Shown here: positions 46,678 through 58,351 of the stretch, in pieces
Position numbering within the stretch: the first letter of the stretch is position 1
Layout of the letters: the number at the start of each line of letters is the position of its first letter
Origin: Hymenopellis radicata
Lineage: Eukaryota > Basidiomycota > Agaricomycetes > Agaricales > Physalacriaceae
Direction: 5' to 3'
Assembly (NCBI GenBank): GCA_015501595.1
Contig: JADNRX010000026.1
Location: 124,001 to 188,000, forward strand
DNA length: 64,000 nucleotides
Translations under genes and position numbers: made by a program
The notes under the pieces: generated by a model
Seen by the model: the letters and a program-made list of their open reading frames with translations, nothing else
What the model was told of the DNA's origin: nothing
Databases searched by the model: none

Positions 46678-47203
46678 ATGTCAGCATCAATCCCAAAAGT
46701 TCAGATAGTATGCAGCCGTTCACGCCTGCCCTTCGGCCTTGAATGAGCTCGAGTAGGTCCCCGGAACATCACCAGATGAGTCGTGCGCAACATTCAGAAT
46801 ACACGACGAATCCCATACGATCGGCAATGCTCTTCGCTGGATGCTCATGAAAAAGTACGCGTTCCGACATTACGGACGACGTTGCAATTGAACCAATCTT
46901 CAGCCCAAACGTTGAATTTTGTGGTTATAGGTGTGTTGGCAGTACGGCCGTCAATCGTCTCTCATTCTCTAATAGCGTTCCACATCCCTCTGAAAATTTT
47001 ATACACGTTCGTATTCAGATGTACAGTGCGTGCTCAAGTCTTACATCGCGGCCATAATCTAACCTTACGTAGATGATTTGTCTTCACTTGACGCGTTAGT
47101 CACTGCGTTGGATGACCTTGACGCGGTCTGCACGACAATCGGGGATACTTATACGAAGAGTCTCCAATCGGGCAAATACGAGCGATGGGAGGAGCAGAGT
47201 TGA
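46678..47203 (+). CDS. RPC19: RNA polymerase I and III subunit AC19 (RPAC2)
   Basis: Five small exons with four introns of about 45-50 nt. ATG at 46678 (MSASIPKVQI); the first intron, 46708-46756, joins to VPGTSPDESCATFRIHDE. The hallmarks follow: HTIGNALRWMLMKK, NPNVEFCGYSVPHPSE, FIHVRIQMY, and the C-terminal helix DDLSSLDALVTALDDLDAVC ... YERWEEQS, with stop at 47201-47203. AC19 pairs with AC40 in the alpha-like assembly platform of RNA polymerases I and III. About 113 residues, normal for the family. Each exon is too short to stand out as an open frame; the gene is clear only when spliced. Confidence 0.92.
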
Positions 47204-47552
47204 CCTTGATTAATTAACTGTTTGGTACGTCCTCGTCGCAATGTGCGACATGACAACGAGCCCTTACCGTTCAACTGAAGCCAGACGCCCAGCGGCGTGT
47301 GAAGGTGCACTTCGCGCTTCGTGTTTTAACGAGCAAGAGATCTTCCCGAGAAACACATTCAGTCGAGATGTGTCAAGATCGCCATCGATAGAGCGGATTT
47401 CCTATCTTGTCTACCCTCCTTAGAACAGTGATCTTCAGTACGCGTCAGGACGCTTGATACACCAAATATAGGCAGATTTTGACGAATTCAGTGTACCCGC
47501 GACCACGGAAGGCAAGGCATCTATTGAAGCGACGGGATGGCTGTGAGCGCGG
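47204..47552. other. Intergenic, no feature seen
   Basis: A short plus-strand frame at 47241-47423 has no motif. Confidence 0.35.
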
Positions 47553-47892
47553 TGATTCGTTAGATTGACTGCCACACCATGACGGGGACCTCCCGGGCGG
47601 ATGCTAAACGGTCGTTCACTCTGGGAGGCGCTCTTGACGGCCCCAACATCGACCAAGCCGTCCAGAAACTCGAGATTCTATGGAATCACATGTTCCATGC
47701 CACCTCCGCCATGAATGTTGAAGTTGTCCCTACTCTTAACCCAGATCGCGTCCAACCGAAAGCGGACGATCAGCCTCGACAATTTTAACGGCGAGCTCTT
47801 GTTCTATTATGAACTCGTCGCCGGGGAGAGCACTGTATATCCCAGGATCTATGTTCCCGTTCGGTCAGTCATCGTCAAGTTCAAGTTGGGTG
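47553..47892 (+). pseudogene. Duplicated internal fragment of the DMATS prenyltransferase gene
   Basis: These 340 bases match 44366-44707 at very high identity, starting in the intron just before exon 5 and ending in the intron after it. A 3-bp deletion (TTCCCTAACG to TTCCATG) and a change around CCTGACGG to TTTTAACGG, which adds a base and an in-frame stop, make it non-coding. No other prenyltransferase exon lies beside it, so it is a dead partial copy of one exon. Confidence 0.9.
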
Positions 47893-48350
47893 TACCTCGT
47901 CAACCACCAACAAGAAAGTTGCTTGTGGCTCTTTATCAGGCACGATATGCCTGTGCGAGAGTCAAGTTGTCAACTGGCTCTACTCAGGCACTGATATCAC
48001 CAATAACATCCTCAAATTTGGTGGGCACGACAACGGCCTTAGCTGTGTCGCGGAACTCGTATGTTCTCTTCCTACTCGTCCTCCTACGTCCACTAGCTCA
48101 CTTACACCAGCTCGCACGGGACAACTCGTACACGAAATGCACGTTCCCCGACGCCTATGCCACATATATCACCGCTGTCGTGCACAAACTTGGCGACCGC
48201 CTCAACAAGGAACACAAGACTGACCATTCAAGACTTCGGATCCTTACAATCATCAAGCTGTTTTCTTTCGCTTTAATGCTCATTCTATTCATTTGGTTTC
48301 GTATTAGGTGTATGTCAATGCTGTGATGAAGTCTAGTAATGCTGGTAATA
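47893..48350 (+). other. Unidentified coding-like stretch
   Basis: Directly after the prenyltransferase fragment one frame reads VVNWLYSGTDITNNILKFGG and GLSCVAEL. A possible intron (GTATGT...ACCAG) leads to FPDAYATYITAVVHKLGDRL. The text looks like a real protein that I do not recognise. It may be a remnant of a gene whose 5' part was replaced by the duplicated fragment. Confidence 0.35.
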
Positions 48351-48407
48351 TGGTAGGGTATGAGAAATACAGATGGTATCAGGAGTCCCAGCTAATACAA
48401 GAATCCT

Positions 48408-49903
48408 CTAATCTTCGTTCGACTTGTGTAATATCCTCCTCCTGTACCACTGGAAAGTTGGGAGGGATATTATGGACACGGCGGACCATGCGATAAGAAT
48501 TCCAAAGTGAAGAGCGACTGTGATAAACCATTAGGACAATAGGAGATGAAACTTGCCGAGGGCACTCACGTTCGTTCTTGGTACCGAAGAGGATGGTGCG
48601 TACGGCGCCAGCGACGTTGTAGAACGGCATGGCGTACCCGTAGCGATAGATGTGAGGGAGTACCTCAATGGGCTCGAAGCACACTGCGACGTTGGCTATG
48701 GTTGTCTATTAGAATCAAGTACTGAAGAGGGGCGCCGGGAAGATACTCACAGATAACCCATAGGAGCAGGAAGAATGGAAGAAAGCGGATAGTGAGGAGC
48801 GTGAGCATGGCCTCGAGAGCAAGCCCGACGCTCAGCATGCCCGCAAAGTTGACCATCCAGAATATCAAGAAGCCCGAGTGGCCGAATCTGTCGAGTCAAT
48901 TATCAGAATAGTGTCAAAGAGGGAGGGGGAAGAGACATACTTTCTGGAAAAGTCGACTTGGAACGCCAGGCTCAGCAGGGAGTAGAACAAGCTGATGAAA
49001 AAGTAGGCGATCAGGACCGAAATGAGCCTCACGCGGATGAGACTCGCGGTGGTCAGCTTCTGCTCGATGCCGGACGCTTCCCGTGCGGCGAGCCCGATGT
49101 TGACGACGAAGAAGGCGAGGATGAGGAGGTAGATGAGGCCGACGAATGTGATGGCGGATGCGACGGGGATGTCGAAGGGCGCGAGGTTCACGAGGGTGAA
49201 CGAGAGCGGTTTTGAGATGGCCTGAGGCGCGGTCGAGGCGAGGGCGGAGAATGCCGCGGAAGACATGTTTGCGACGCGCTGCTCCGCGAAGGAGTCCGAT
49301 ATGGCGAGGAGAGTGGCTTGCGCCACGGGACGGATGAATGTCCGGAATGCGTTCTCGCTGCGGGCTTCTACTCCATAGACCGTCACAGCCGTTGTTGGAT
49401 CGTAAGAGGCATCCGCATTCTCGAGGTTTGCAGACGCGTTTGCGTTGACTGAAATAAAAAGTGCTAGTCAGCACCGAATTCTAAACTGTCGCGAGGAACA
49501 AACATACCAACAATAGCAACCCAAGACTTCTGCTCCCGGATCAACGTACCAATAGCGCCCGTCTCCAGCCAGTCTGCAGTTGCCAATTTATCTTGCTAGT
49601 CGGAGAGGACGCCAGTACACCTCGAGTGACTGCTTCCCCGACCGGCCCGTCGTCGAAATTCACAAGCCACCATCGAATCGGTGGTCCGGCACCTTATAGA
49701 GCGCGCCCCAATAGATGCTGAAGATCGCCAAAAGGGCGACGACGACAGCAAAACAGCCGCCGACGAGAATTTTGAAGAACGCAGCGCGTTCTCGTGCATT
49801 CGACGCGTCCGTAAACTGCGAAGAGTAGAAGGGGCGCCTGAGACTTCTCCACGGCCAGCTCCGAATCGATGGCGAGAGTGCGGGTGGATGCCATGGCGCT
49901 CAT
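48408..49903 (-). CDS. DUF3533 / Sng1-like membrane protein
   Basis: ATG at 49903 (MSAMASTRTLAIDSELAV), stop at 48408. After a polar N-terminus comes one membrane span (AAFFKILVGGCFAVVVALLA, FSIYWGALYKVPDH). A large outer domain follows with LVNFDDGPVGEAVT and DPTTAVTVYGVEARSENAFR. Then five or so C-terminal spans: FVGLIYLLILAFFVVNIGL, LIRVRLISVLIAYFFISLFY, SGFLIFWMVNFAGMLSVGLA, FYNVAGAVRTILFGTKNE and LHFGILIAWSAVSIISLPTF. Yeast Sng1 affects membrane lipid asymmetry and nitrosoguanidine resistance; the role here is inferred only from family. Five or six introns; intact. Confidence 0.85.
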
Positions 49904-50388
49904 AGTATTTACAGGCGGATTTCGGGGGAGAGCTGGATTGCGAATATCGAAAGGACGCCCCTCCTTTATATACATTATTGTAGCAGCGAGATGGGCAAAA
50001 GTAGTGGCGCAGACATGTGGTGATGACGCATAATTTCGGAAACGAATTAATTGAAAATGGCGAATGGGCATCGGGTAGTGTCAGCTCCGATGCCCGACGT
50101 CCGTACCGCGCCCACAATATGCTAGGAGGATTTATAAAACCTTTATATATGTAGACGAGTACGTCGGGTGCCCGAGTTAGTCTAAAACGCGTGAAGACCG
50201 TCATTCCTAGTACCACTACCTATTACTCGACGTCCGAGGTTTTGAACACATCGTGATATTCCATAATCATACAGCCTGGACGATAATAAAGAAACAACAA
50301 ATCATAACAGCAGAAATCGACAACCCAAAGGAAAGTAACATAGAAATAGTATGACCCCGAACTATCTGTGGCCGCTATCTCGGCTCTC
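49904..50388. other. Intergenic, no feature seen
   Basis: It separates the Sng1-like gene from the left arm of the inverted duplication. Moderately AT-rich. Confidence 0.4.
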
Positions 50389-52830
50389 TCAACTACGCTG
50401 CCGAGCAATCTCGAGGGGCTTCGACGACAAATCCATGGCTTCACGAGCGTTAGGTGGGTGCCCGATGTGAGTGATGCAGATGGACTTACAAATCTCGCAC
50501 GACTCGTCAGCTCCGTCAGAGCTAGAATGGCCCAAACGGGATCGCACCCTGATCTTAATGGACGTCAATGAAGAGTAAGAAACAAAACTGGGCCGATGTA
50601 CCTTGGGATCGACGCCACTAGGGAATAAGCCAGATATGTCGAGGAGGTGCTCGTCCTCAACGACGTGTTCCTTCTTGTTCACACATTCCGTAACCCAAGA
50701 GAGGCGCACCACAAGCGGCTTCGTCTCAGCGGCTCTATGGAAATGTAAGCATCTGTGGAGAAACCCTAGTAGACCCCGTCGACTCACTTCCACTTGGATA
50801 CGGTGTTAAAGGAGCCATTCTTGAAAACGATGTGCGTGCAAGTCTTGGTGAACTTCTTGAAAACCTGGTGATGGCTCAACATCAATGCAATGAAAGAATG
50901 AGTGAGCAACAAACCTTTGCACCAAGCTGTTCCAAGAATTCCACAAATGCTTCTCCAGAATCCCGCGACGTATGTGCATCCCGCACATCAACAAACGCCC
51001 TCACGTGAGATAGAACAGTCAATCCACCCTTCTGCTTCTTGCTCCCGCCATGGTAGTTCTTGTCATCGATCAGATCCCCATCATCCACATCTTCATCATC
51101 GCTGGGAACTCCTCAGCATCACCAGCCGCGGGCCGCGACGTCGCCAGAGCGCTATGTGGGCGAGTATGTGGTTCCAAATTCGGCACCGACGCAGAGGACG
51201 GTATGGTGCTGCTCGCGCTGCGCAATCCTCTCCGCGGAGGTGTAGCTGGCGGACCATCGCTTGTCGCAGATTATCGAAGGCTTCAGCCGTAGACACCCTC
51301 ATCATCGGCTCCTCCACTTCTGGCGAAGCTTCTTTCCTGTTAAGGGTGTTATCCAATATCGCTTTCAGTTCGTCATCCTTCGTCCTGGCCCTTAGCAACA
51401 GCAGCCTCGCCCTATTGTCGCTCTCAAATGATGCGTCCTCGCTGAGGTCAACAACACTGGTACCTTTAACGGGACTACCAGGTACAGCGGCCAGAGGCGT
51501 CTTCTGACTCGCCTTGTACGTTGCCTTGTTCGGAAATATGGGCTTGCCACGGCCGGTCAGCATACGCTTCCCTACAGGGTTCGCCTCATTCGGACGAGCG
51601 GAGCTAGGTCCCGCCTTGCTGCAAAGGACTGACTCGTGTGTGGCGGAACGCTGCAACGCGGGTGCCGAGCGGGAACTCCAGGCGGACGCAGGACAACGGG
51701 GGTATGAGACTTCATTGAGCTGTTGAGCTCGTCAGCCTTCCTGTAGTATTGGTTAAGCAGTGAATTAGCCTCCGCGTAAGTTTCTGCAAACAGGACATCA
51801 TCAGTGACCTTATCGAAGTCCAAAAAGAGAAAGTACACATACTCGCAGGCCGTGTAACAAGTGTGGTAGATCTGGCCAACTTGGTAGGAGATCCGAAAGA
51901 AGGCTTGACGGGCGATCTCGGTGCTGCAGGTGTTTTCGCTAAACTCGATTGGGTGGGTTTCGCGAAAGAAGGAAGCTTCGCGGGAGTCTGGGGTACTCGA
52001 AGAGTCGAAGTCGATGCGACTGGGGCATCGCCACATTCTTCTGAATCTGAAAGCGGCGACAGCTCTTCAGCCTTCTTCGGGGAAGCCTGCGCCGCCGAAA
52101 TGAGAGCTTTCTTCCGGGCCATGGTGCTTCTAGGTGCTATTGAACAAGAAGTGAGAAATTATACCAACACATAAGAGATGGCTTCAATTACCTTGACCAG
52201 CCTTCCGTGCTTGTTGCTCTTTCTTTTCCAAAGCACCCCGGCTGACGGGAGGGATTGCAATCTTCTTGGAGGCACCGGCTTTGAGAGATTGCTTGTAGTC
52301 CGACACCGGTTTTTCTTCAACGGGAAGAGGCGGAGGACCAACAGCAGGTTCTTGGATTGTGGGGAGGCGTTTGTACTCGAACACTTGCTGCTGTCGTTTG
52401 CCGACATGATTGAGGAGGTCGATCCTACGAATGGCGGAAACAGGCTGAGCTCTGTTGTCCGGAGACGAGCTGGAAGATGATGTTCCTTTGCGCGAAGCCT
52501 CCGTGGCGTCTGAAAACGACTTGAGCGGATTGGCTGCTGTATTCTCATAATCGCCTTCGATATCCCGCCCTCTCTTCTCAACCGTTTGGCAGCAGGAAAG
52601 TCAGCAGCGCTGGACGCATACTCGTTGGCTCGCAACGACGGCGATGCGGCACGCTTCTTGCTAGGCTCATCAAGGGATTGCGCCGGGTGGGGTATTGTGC
52701 TCGCTGGGGGCTCCGCGCGCATGCGAGTGCGCGCGTCCTTCATGGGAGATCTGTCCAAAGGTACATGGAGTAGGTTGTCGGGTAAGGTGAGCTGGGAGCG
52801 TGTCCGCTTGTCTGGAAAGATAGCGGCCAT
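50389..52830 (-). pseudogene. BRCT-domain protein gene, left (shortened) copy
   Basis: ATG at 52830 (MAAIFPDKRTRSQLTLPD). The N-terminal half is low complexity (Ser/Pro/Lys-rich); the C-terminal half has the BRCT fold text VRAFVDVRDAHTSRDSGEAF, LEQLGAKV, THIVFKNGSF and RLSWVTECVNKKEHVVED. BRCT domains read phosphopeptides in DNA repair and cell-cycle proteins; this arrangement is loosely microcephalin-like. Frames break near 52570 (RREGG), at QAM (near 51270) and at AEEF (near 51110), and the middle of the gene is deleted relative to the right copy. It is probably a decayed copy. Confidence 0.7.
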
Positions 52831-53069
52831 CGCCAATGAACTAGCGTATGGCGAAAGGAGTAGGGAAGTAGTGTGGTCGCGTCTGTCAGTGTTTATAGTA
52901 GAAAGCAGTGTGACGAGTCACGCGCTGTAACAAACAATGACATTCATCCATCCAATTGACATCCGAAAAAGGCAACCTGGTCCACCTGGAAATAGTTTTC
53001 CTCCTGGTCACAGGCTGCCGTCGATCCTTGCCTAGATCTACCCCCCGAAATGTTCGTCCACAGTGGCGC
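50389..53069 (-). repeat. Left arm of large inverted duplication
   Basis: Read on the minus strand, this arm follows the plus strand from about 60523 onward: the extreme 5' end of the NAD kinase gene, the short intergenic region, and a BRCT gene. Similarity starts at TGTGGACGA on both sides. Relative to the right arm it lacks about 0.95 kb (61.3-62.3 kb) and has many substitutions. Its far boundary cannot be set, because the right arm runs off the window. Confidence 0.88.
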
Positions 53070-53997
53070 GTGGAATAAGGGACTGGACATGGACGACCGA
53101 CATTGGTTCCAGCAGGCTTCAAGTAAGCTAACAGCATTATAGTGGAGTCTCTTGATTATGTGGTACAACGTGTCTAAAGAGAAATTTCCACAGGTCAGCT
53201 TCAGTCAAGTGTGGCGCACGGAAAGACGCACAATATTTGTAATCCCTAGTATCTAATAGACGCTTTCCTCCTTCCCAAACTGCGAATGTGACGCCACTCA
53301 TGGGGACAACTTTAAGATATCTGATGCCTCAGTCCGACATAGAATCCTCCCAAGCCGCCAGCGCGATATACTGACATGACGGTTTCTTTCCATCCTAGCC
53401 AGTGATCTGCCAACTTGCATGCGCCTCCTGATCACTTCGAACGGATAAGACACGAAATAGCGCCAATTATCAGATCCGCTCCAGGAGAGGCCGCCTTTAA
53501 CTTGTCTTTCGGAAGAAAGCGTGCGCGAAGGTAACCCCAGGCAAGGAACGACAGCCGTGTGGTATGGAGGCGGATTCGTGATATATCTTGCGCAAAGCGC
53601 CTAAGAAGGAGGGACGACGGGCGTCAGGGGAGGTTGTAGTTTGAAAGACCCTTCTCCGCGAGGACGGCGAATGTCGTCGAAGGAATTGTAGGCGCATTCC
53701 TGGAGGCGGTGCCCTTTCCGCACAGATGAGACATGTAGTCTCTCTCGCCCGTTTCGAGTTTTCCGCGCGAAAGGAACCTTGAGAGGACCGAAATCGAGTA
53801 CTTCAGGCAGCAGAGTCCAGGCGACGGAGCCTCCCTCTTGGCTTTTTCCCGAGCTGCCGCCGCCTTCTCCTGCTCCCTCTTCCATATAAACAGAGCGCTA
53901 AAAGGAGAAAGGCTGCGTTCGGTACTGCTTCCGAAGCTGATATCGGTACGGAGGTAAGCTTGAAATTCTTCCTCGCGCCCTCCTTCAGGATGAAGAT
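53070..53997. other. No gene I can support
   Basis: A minus-strand frame at 53624-54001 is open but low in complexity and overlaps the end of the next gene in another frame. Nothing else seen. Confidence 0.35.
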
Positions 53998-54410
53998 TCA
54001 AGAATCAAAGTGCTTCGTCCACCGTGTTGTAAACAAAGCGTCGCCGGTCTTCGCAATGAACTTGAGATAAAACTGGATCCAGTCAGCCTCCTCGAGGTCC
54101 TCCTCCTTCCCAAACGCATCCAATGATACGTGTATCATATAGACATTCTTCTTGTTCGACCTCTGGCCCAGCTTCTCCTCGTAATGGCGTCGCTCTCCGA
54201 CCAGATGTGGAGGTAGCTAGGAAGAGATTGTCCGTGTTGGGCCAGCATAAAAAGTTCCGGATGGATGTCAGACGCGGCGCGAAGCGCGTGTCCACCCCGC
54301 CATCCGTAGTCCTGAGCTTCGTCTTCTTTGCAGCAGAGAGCGGCGTCTCCGGCTCATCTGGCGTCGACCCCTTCGAGCTGCTGGTTGTGTACCATCCCTT
54401 AATGCACCAT
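53998..54410 (-). CDS. Hypothetical small protein
   Basis: Not recognised. An exon with TPDEPETPLSAAKKTKLRTTDG is joined by an intron (GTGGAC...CCTAG) to an exon reading HYEEKLGQRSNKKNVYMIHV, SLDAFGKEEDLEEADWIQF and YLKFIAKTGDALFTTRW, with stop at 53998. Codon texture and charge pattern suggest a genuine conserved C-terminus. The 5' end (and any upstream exon beyond 54410) is not resolved. Confidence 0.45.
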
Positions 54411-55238
54411 TATATCTTCCCGAGAAATCGTAAGCATCGACAAGCCTGGCAATATAAGATTCACGAAGAACGAAACTGTGAGAGGAGTAAGCAACGAGCA
54501 GTTACAAGGAACAGACAACAACGCACCTAGCGGCAAGGGCTCCAGTTACTGATTGCTTAGGACGGACCGAAATTTGACAAGCGAAGACACCATATTCCAT
54601 GCAGCGCGTATATTCGTTCCCTCCGAAGCAATAGTGGGTCTGCATGCGTTAAAAGTGGGCACGCAGGTAGGATGAATGAACTACGGTGGAGTTGCGTCCA
54701 AGGATATACGATGAAGGGCAGGCGGGCGGCGCAGTGCAGGCAATCAATCCATGTTTGGTTTCCTGTTCGCCGCCGTTGCTACGTTCAAGTCGAGGGATGC
54801 GCTGCATAACGCGTTAAGCTATATAGGACGAGGGACAGACGCGTACTGTCAGTCAGAAAGCCCAGATGATCGCGACAGCCTTTCGTCATTAGCGTGTACA
54901 AAAGCATTGCACGCGCTCGACTGCCTCGAAAGGACATGGAGGCAGGTGTGTCCGAGCTCCGGTATGCTAGCCAGCGTGTTCTGAGCCATATGATGGTCGC
55001 TCTTTATGCACGAGGAGAGGTCTTGCTAGTGGACGGTCGTGGGATGGAGGGTGACGGTAGGAATCATGGGCTTAAACGCCAAAGTAAATATGCTGAAAGC
55101 ATCCCAGAATAGGTTGCCAACGTACAGAGAGAGCATGGTCGACGCCAGCGATGAGCAGGTAGAAAGGAAAGGCGGTAATTCCTAAAAATTTAAAAGGATC
55201 GCGCGATTATTGCGTGGTCGAAGTCTGAGCAAAAAAAT
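54411..55238. other. Intergenic, no feature seen
   Basis: No recognisable gene upstream of the tRNA. A T-run in tRNA sense (plus-strand A7 at 55231-55237) just past the tRNA 3' end fits an RNA polymerase III terminator. Confidence 0.4.
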
Positions 55239-55320
55239 CGACACCTCAGAGATTCGAACTCTGGCGCACAAAGTGCAATGGCTTAGCAGGCCATCCCGTT
55301 AACCACTCCGGCAAAGTGCC
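55239..55320 (-). tRNA. tRNA-Ser (anticodon GCT)
   Basis: On the minus strand an 82-nt sequence folds as a type II tRNA. The acceptor stem is GGCACTT/AGGTGTC with discriminator G. The D arm contains GGAGTGGTTAACGGG. The anticodon loop CTGCTAA sits in an ATGGC/GCCAT stem, there is a serine-type variable arm (TGCACTTTGTGC), and the T arm is CAGAG-TTCGAAT-CTCTG. It decodes AGC/AGT serine. No intron. A T7 run follows within 8 nt. Confidence 0.95.
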
Positions 55321-55548
55321 ATACAGTCACATACAAATTGAAGTATCATATTTCAGGGTCGCTGCATGTTATCCTCCTGCCTCATGTTCGGTTCCCTTTC
55401 AACCAATATCTCGCTGCATAAATGGCAAAGCAGCCCCCTTCAGCACCAACTTTTACTCTAAAATATCGTCAAGCCCATGCTCCGAAGGCGATACTAAGCT
55501 AGTCCAAGTCCAGATCTACTCACGTGGTCCTTTCCGGCCATTCTTCTC

Positions 55549-58093
55549 ATGGGCGTCCATGGCCTGACCACCTATTTGCGGGAAAATAAACGCACTCTAG
55601 CGAAAACGCTTAAAGTCGCCGCCACCGACGAGCAGAGCGCTATTCCCATTGTTGTCGATGCCTGGTCGTGAGCGCCAACTGTGCCGTTATCTCCCCATCC
55701 ATTAACCGGTCCATTGTAGACTGATATATGCTTTGCATCAACGGTGCGCCCTACCATGGATCTATGGGGGCGAGTATCAGGAATTCTCCAAACTTGTCAC
55801 CGACGTAGTTAGTGCTTGGATCAAAGTGGGCTTCAAGGTGTCATTTGTATTTGACGGCAAGTCGAAAGAAGTCCACGGCTGCATTATTGCTTACCCTTGA
55901 GTCCCAGGTCCTTACCCGGAGATCAAGTTCCCTACTCTTCTATCTCGTGCATCCAAATCGATCATCGACCCGTCCCTTCTGTTCTTCAGAACATCAGCTG
56001 CGTCGCGTACATCTCCCCATTTCCTGAAAGAAACGCGTATCATCCCCCCTGCCTACTTTGCCGCCACCTTGCACGCACTAGACTCTCTCCGAGAATCAAC
56101 AAGTTCCCTCGAGTATCACTTTGCCGATGAAGAATGCGATCCCTACGCTGTTGAGCTTGCTGCGAGGCTCAATGGTTATGTTGTTGGGACAGACTCCGAC
56201 TTCGTAATCCTCAATGCGGATGGATATCTTGGATACATTCCGTTGGACGAGATGGTATGGACTGCTCTAGTTCCCGACGACGAGCCAGAGCCTGTCGATG
56301 ACGATGGTTTCCAACAAGTAACCAACGGGAAAGGTCGCTCGCGAGCCGTCAAGGCGACATCGACGTTCGGGAGAGGGATAATACCTCCAGAAAACTTGAC
56401 GGATTTGACCATGTCTTGCTCCGTCTTCAATCCAACTGCGTTAGCAGACCATCTCGGCCTACCCGTCACACTCCTCCCTCTATTGGCTTCTCTCGCCGGT
56501 AACGATTTCACCAACCAGGAAGTGACCTCCAGAGTCAACCATCACGCTCTTTTCTTTGAGCGTGGATTATCGCCAGTCCAGAGAATAGATCGAGTATCGT
56601 CTACGATTCAATCCATTTTGGCTCCTACAGCTAGACGAAGAGCTAAACATCAAGTCGGTAGCGTTATGGATCTAATCGACCGCACTGTCAATGCTCTGAT
56701 GGCCAAGATTCTCCATACTATTGGTCCTGGGCAGATCGAACTCATAACCGACAAGATCGCTGAAGGCGCTTTACAATATGCTATTCCTCGATACGAAGGG
56801 GAGCATGAAGGGGAGAAGAGTTTATGGCCAACACGAATATGTGCTCTTCATGAACCCGAAATCTGTCCGGCTCTACCGTCATTTTCCAGGTTACTAGAAG
56901 CCGTGGCCGACGAAGACGATGACGATGAAGGTAGTGACGAGCTCATCATGCGGATACAAATTCGCACCAGATATCTAGATGCCTACCGAAGAGGCCATTT
57001 CCCTCCCCTCCTCATGAATTGCCTTACCTCCGGCACGTACTTTACTCGACTATTCATCGAAAACCCAGACTTAGAAACTGTTGCTCGCCTGGCTCGGCCT
57101 ATACGGCAGTGGTGTTATGCTATCCTTGACGAGGCCCTGGGGCTTCCCGAGCCAATAGAGGAGGAAGATGCGTCTTTGATACCAAGTCATGATGGAAGCG
57201 ACGAGGATGAGCTGGTTGATGTGATTGACTCGGACTCTGATGATTCGGAGATGGATGTCGACGACAGAGATCTTTTAGCGCCTCTGAAGGGCGCTTTGAA
57301 GAGTCTACGTAATCCCGACGAACATTCCGCACATCTTCACGCACCGCCTTTGCCTTCTCGCACTCGAGTCATTACTGAGTATCTGAGGCGCGGTACACGG
57401 CTTGCAGACGAAGCTGTAGAGGTCCCCAGGATTTCCGAGCTTCTCCCCCTCATCTCCGACTCCCATTATGACTTCACGCAGTCCACTATGCCCTTGGTCG
57501 TTCAGCCTGAAGAGGTGCGCCTCACAGTTATGCTCCGAGCACTGGATTCCGACGTTTCGGGCATTCGGGATTTATCGCCGCAACAAGTGACGGCCGTGCT
57601 GGTCCTACGCTGGATTCTCAAGACTACTCATGACCGAGCCGAAGAAAGCAACAACAGCAAGGCACGAGAGGCAGAGCGCTGGACAGCTAGAGAAGCGCGC
57701 TGCTTCATTGCCTCTTTCGCGTGGTCAGGGGAAGCTCTGCCCAGTGAGGTTAATGCGCCGATCGTTGATCGCCACATCCAGCTAGCTGCTCAGGTCCTTC
57801 ACGGCCTTGAAGCAGTCACGCATCTATCGCAGGCGCTGCTGCTGTATCCTGTTGTCGACTCGCCGGTGCACATGTTTTCTGGCAGAGCGTTCCATTCCTA
57901 TCTGACAGGCGCCTGTGCCTGCCCCGACATACCAGAGCACATCTGGAGTGTGTGCCAGCGGGGAATGGAGCGCGCGTTTGCCGGAGAACGGAAACAAAAA
58001 AAGACGAAAAAGCAAAAAAGTCAGCCGGTGGCGTCGGGCGGTAAGCAGACCGCGGGTGGGTTATTCGGAATGCTGGCAGACACTGGTATATAG
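55549..58093 (+). CDS. Asteroid/XPG-like nuclease-domain protein
   Basis: ATG at 55549 (MGVHGLTTYLRENKRTLAK), as in the XPG/FEN1/asteroid superfamily. An intron after DAWS joins to LIYALHQRCALPWIYGGEY, EFSKLVTDVV and KVGFKVSFVFDG. A GC-AG intron (GACG|GCAAGT...CCCAG, about 55857-55910) joins to PYPEIKFPTLLSRASKSIID. From there one exon runs to 58093. It has the XPG-I-like core (EYHFADEECDPYAVELAARL, GYVVGTDSDFVI), a long helical region, an acidic stretch and a Lys-rich C-terminus (KKTKKQKSQ). It lacks a clear flap-endonuclease helix-hairpin-helix. Asteroid proteins are poorly characterised; nuclease activity is not certain. Confidence 0.87.
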
Positions 58094-58351
58094 TGACTCC
58101 ATCTTATACGTCTGATTCGATATTATTTTTAATGCATAACTATTACTGTTGATAAGTACAGATGCGGCAGGGAATCCATTGTGATGATATCAGCGCTTAA
58201 ATGAGGCGGTGCTGGAATGGAACACCAAGTTCCAATTGGTTCCAGCATAGCCTCAATATGGAGCACAGGCATCTAGTGCTATCGTATATATAACACGGTC
58301 GGGATGTTGGTGTGGTCCTCCAGTACCATTTCGACCACCGTAACCATCCAA

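Noticed and set aside
53624..54001. Minus-strand 125-codon frame as a gene
   Set aside because: It overlaps the C-terminus of the small gene ending at 53998 in a different frame and shows no motif or clear splice pattern.
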